From Candidatus Planktophila sp. (GTDB taxonomy: Bacteria; Actinomycetota; Actinomycetes; Nanopelagicales; Nanopelagicaceae): a stretch of DNA of 64,000 nt. Below the pieces are notes generated by a model. That model was not told the DNA's origin. It ran no database searches and saw nothing but the letters and a program-made list of their open reading frames with translations. Below are positions 61,771 through 64,000 of this stretch, piece after piece (position 1 is the stretch's first letter; each line of letters opens with the position of its first letter). Location of the stretch: contig JAIOWZ010000003.1 of assembly GCA_021741905.1 (NCBI GenBank), positions 1-64,000 of the forward strand, given 5' to 3'. The position numbers were made by a program, and so were the translations under genes.

Positions 61771-62378
61771 GAAATATCAGCGCAGTTACTTTTGCGGTCC
61801 AATCTTTTGTCACACTATTTGTGATCATGGATCCTCCCGGTGCAACCCCTATTTTCTTAAGTTTAGTTGCCGACAAATCCGCTCGCGTTCGACGAATCCT
61901 GGCCATACAAGCAGCGGGTGTTTCACTTCTTGTGATCTCAATTTTTGCTCTCTTTGGCCGTGCAATTTTGAATTATCTAAATATTTCAATGGAGGCTTTG
62001 CAAGCAGCAGGAGCACTTTTGCTATTGCTGGTCGCGTTAGAACTCTTGACTGGAAATGCAAAAAAGCATGGCGATGATGGTGATTCCAATGTTGCATTAG
62101 TGCCCCTAGGAACACCGCTTTTGGCTGGGCCTGGTGCAATAGTTGCCACGATGATCTTCGTTCAGCAGGTAGACACAACTAGCATGGCTCTTGGTTTAGT
62201 AGCAGCGGTGCTTGCAGTTCATGTAGCAATTGCCCTGGTCTTGATGGCATCAACAACAATTTTAAATGTCATCAAAGAATCTGGTGTCACCTTAGTTGCT
62301 CGTATAGCTGGCTTATTACTTGCAGCTATTGCAGTTCAAATGCTTGTAGATGCAATACGCGTATTTGTTGCTGCTTAA
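61767..62378 (+). CDS. MarC family membrane protein
   Basis: FVTLFVIMDPPGATPIFLSLV, VPLGTPLLAGPGAIVATMIF, overlap ATGA with PHP gene. Confidence 0.92.
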   Translation: MRNISAVTFAVQSFVTLFVIMDPPGATPIFLSLVADKSARVRRILAIQAAGVSLLVISIFALFGRAILNYLNISMEALQAAGALLLLLVALELLTGNAKKHGDDGDSNVALVPLGTPLLAGPGAIVATMIFVQQVDTTSMALGLVAAVLAVHVAIALVLMASTTILNVIKESGVTLVARIAGLLLAAIAVQMLVDAIRVFVAA

Positions 62379-63712
62379 CTATCTTTAAACTTTTTGGTAC
62401 GGGTGCGTGTGCGCTCTGCACGAACTGGTGCGGCCTCTTGCTTGGCGCGAGGGGCTCGAGATTCTTTGCTTTCAACTTTTGCTACAGGCTTTGCTTTAAC
62501 AAGTCGTCCTGTTGAGCCGGCTGGAATATCGAGGGTCTCATACAAATGTTCTGAGGATGAATAAGTCTCTTCAGGTTCTGCAAGACCAAGTTCTAGAACT
62601 TGATTAATCATCTTCCAGCGAGCAAGCTCGTCCCAATCAACAAAAGTTACGGCAATACCGTGAGCACCTGCGCGAGCTGTGCGACCGATACGGTGCACAT
62701 ATGTCTTTTCATCTTCAGGACATTGGTAGTTGATTACGTGTGTAATGCCATCAATATCAATACCGCGGGCGGCAACATCTGTTGCAACTAGCACATCTGA
62801 CTTTCCTGCTTTGAAATCGCCTAATGCTTTTTCGCGTGCGCTTTGGCCAAGATCACCATGAATTGGCGCAGCCTTAAAGCCACGTTCGATCAAATCTTCA
62901 GCTGTCTTTTGTGCTGTGCGCTTTGTGCGACAGAAAACCATTGTTGGCCCACGACCATTGGCCTGCAAAATACGTGCAAGCATTTCAATTTTATCCATTG
63001 CATGTGCACGCAATACATGTTGCTTAATTCGAGTAACTACCGCTCCTTCATCCTCGCTGTCCTGTGTGCGAATGTGAATTGGCTGGTTCATGAAGCGACG
63101 GGCCAGAGCAATGATGTCTCCTGGCATAGTCGCTGAAAACAACATAGTTTGGGTGCGATTAGGCGTGCTCGAAAGAATCTTTTCGACATCAGGCAAGAAA
63201 CCAAGATCTAACATTTCATCTGCCTCATCCAGAACTAACCGTGAAACCTCTTTGAGTTTTAACTGTCCTTGGCGAGATAAATCTAGAAGTCGGCCTGGAG
63301 TGCCCACGACGATTTCAACGCCAGCGTGCAGAGCCTCGATCTGTGGTTCAAATGCGCGCCCACCATAAACGGCAAGTGTGCGAATACCACGGTTAGAGGC
63401 CAGCTCTTCAATATCTCGTGTTACCTGAGTACATAGTTCGCGAGTAGGAACCACAATTAAAACCTGTGGCATTCCTTTGTTCGCAAAATCGGCCCACTCA
63501 GCATCGTCCGGTGCGATGACTCGTTCAATGACGGGAATACCAAATGCAAGAGTCTTACCTGTACCAGTCTTTGCTTGTCCGATTACATCGCCATCTGCGA
63601 GAGCAATTGGCAAAACCATTTCTTGAATGGCAAAGGGAGCTAAGAAGCCATGTGCGTGAAGTGCTTCAATTGTTTGGCTGCGCAGGGGCAGTTCGGCAAA
63701 TGTTGGTGACAT
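62375..63712 (-). CDS. DEAD/DEAH-box RNA helicase (RhlE-like)
   Basis: AKTGTGKTLAFGIPV, VLDEADEMLDLGF, LFSATMPGD, HRIGRTARAG. Confidence 0.95.
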   Translation of the reverse strand: MSPTFAELPLRSQTIEALHAHGFLAPFAIQEMVLPIALADGDVIGQAKTGTGKTLAFGIPVIERVIAPDDAEWADFANKGMPQVLIVVPTRELCTQVTRDIEELASNRGIRTLAVYGGRAFEPQIEALHAGVEIVVGTPGRLLDLSRQGQLKLKEVSRLVLDEADEMLDLGFLPDVEKILSSTPNRTQTMLFSATMPGDIIALARRFMNQPIHIRTQDSEDEGAVVTRIKQHVLRAHAMDKIEMLARILQANGRGPTMVFCRTKRTAQKTAEDLIERGFKAAPIHGDLGQSAREKALGDFKAGKSDVLVATDVAARGIDIDGITHVINYQCPEDEKTYVHRIGRTARAGAHGIAVTFVDWDELARWKMINQVLELGLAEPEETYSSSEHLYETLDIPAGSTGRLVKAKPVAKVESKESRAPRAKQEAAPVRAERTRTRTKKFKDS

Positions 63713-63733
63713 ATAAATTTGTTCCTATCGGGA

Positions 63734-64000
63734 TTAATTGCGCGGAAAACCTGAAATGCCTCGCCACATTAGGTTGTGAACTAGTTCCACAGCCTCTTGT
63801 CGACTCAACTTGCTATCTCGTTCGAGCCAGTGACGAGCAGTTACTTGCGCATAACCAATCATTCCAACACCCAAAAGCATTGATGCCTCTTTTGGTAGGC
63901 CAGTATCAATTGCAATTACAGCACTTGCTGCAGCTGCACAGTCGTAAGTCATTCTGTTAAGACGTTGACGAACTTGGGGCTCAACACTCATGTCACTTTC
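63734..64000 (-). CDS. TetR/AcrR family regulator, C-terminal part (5' end outside the window)
   Basis: Open through the window edge; SRQEAVELVHNLMWRGISGFP C-terminus. Confidence 0.7.
   Translation of the reverse strand, partial: ESDMSVEPQVRQRLNRMTYDCAAAASAVIAIDTGLPKEASMLLGVGMIGYAQVTARHWLERDSKLSRQEAVELVHNLMWRGISGFPRN

Overview
This 64 kb window is a compact, gene-dense chromosomal segment from an actinobacterium. Gene content (AdnAB, WhiB7, Kgd, AccE, DUF3117) and low GC suggest a streamlined freshwater acI/Nanopelagicales-like lineage; that placement is inference. About 58 protein genes are supported, most with only 0-40 bp between them. Main blocks: mmsA 3' end; typA; an adnA-adnB-EEP-nudC-uvrD2-whiB7 DNA-repair/resistance block; kgd (2-oxoglutarate decarboxylase/dehydrogenase); a small accessory patch at 18.2-20.4 kb (orphan ORF, BNR-repeat surface gene with an in-frame TGA, degenerate tRNA-Lys 3' fragment); an orphan MsiK/UgpC-like ATPase; CNNM transporter; trpS; a large nucleoside uptake and deoxyribonucleoside catabolism locus (BMP-type ABC transporter, cdd, deoA, add, a cytochrome P450, two ALDH-family genes, deoC, PGM/PMM); acyl-CoA carboxylase (alpha, epsilon, beta) with maf and birA; purK/purE; envelope polysaccharide genes (ugd, LCP, GT2, Wzm/Wzt-like ABC exporter, SpoIID); dapD, LOG, DUF3117, pepA; an O-MT-htrA-tatB-mrp block lacking the sigE/rseA pair found there in other actinobacteria; and EamA, PHP, MarC, a DEAD-box helicase and a partial TetR gene. 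No CRISPR, rRNA, intact tRNA, transposase or phage genes were found. The most interesting signals are (1) a whiB7 leader with an unannotated 52-aa uORF, an intrinsic terminator and a possible antiterminator; (2) repeated 18-36 bp divergent intergenic regions in which both genes have a TAnnnT -10-like element 6-9 nt from the start codon, in two cases overlapping each other; (3) the BNR gene split by one TGA beside a degenerate tRNA-Lys 3' fragment; (4) a P450 translationally coupled to adenosine deaminase in the nucleoside operon. I found no obviously new multi-gene system.
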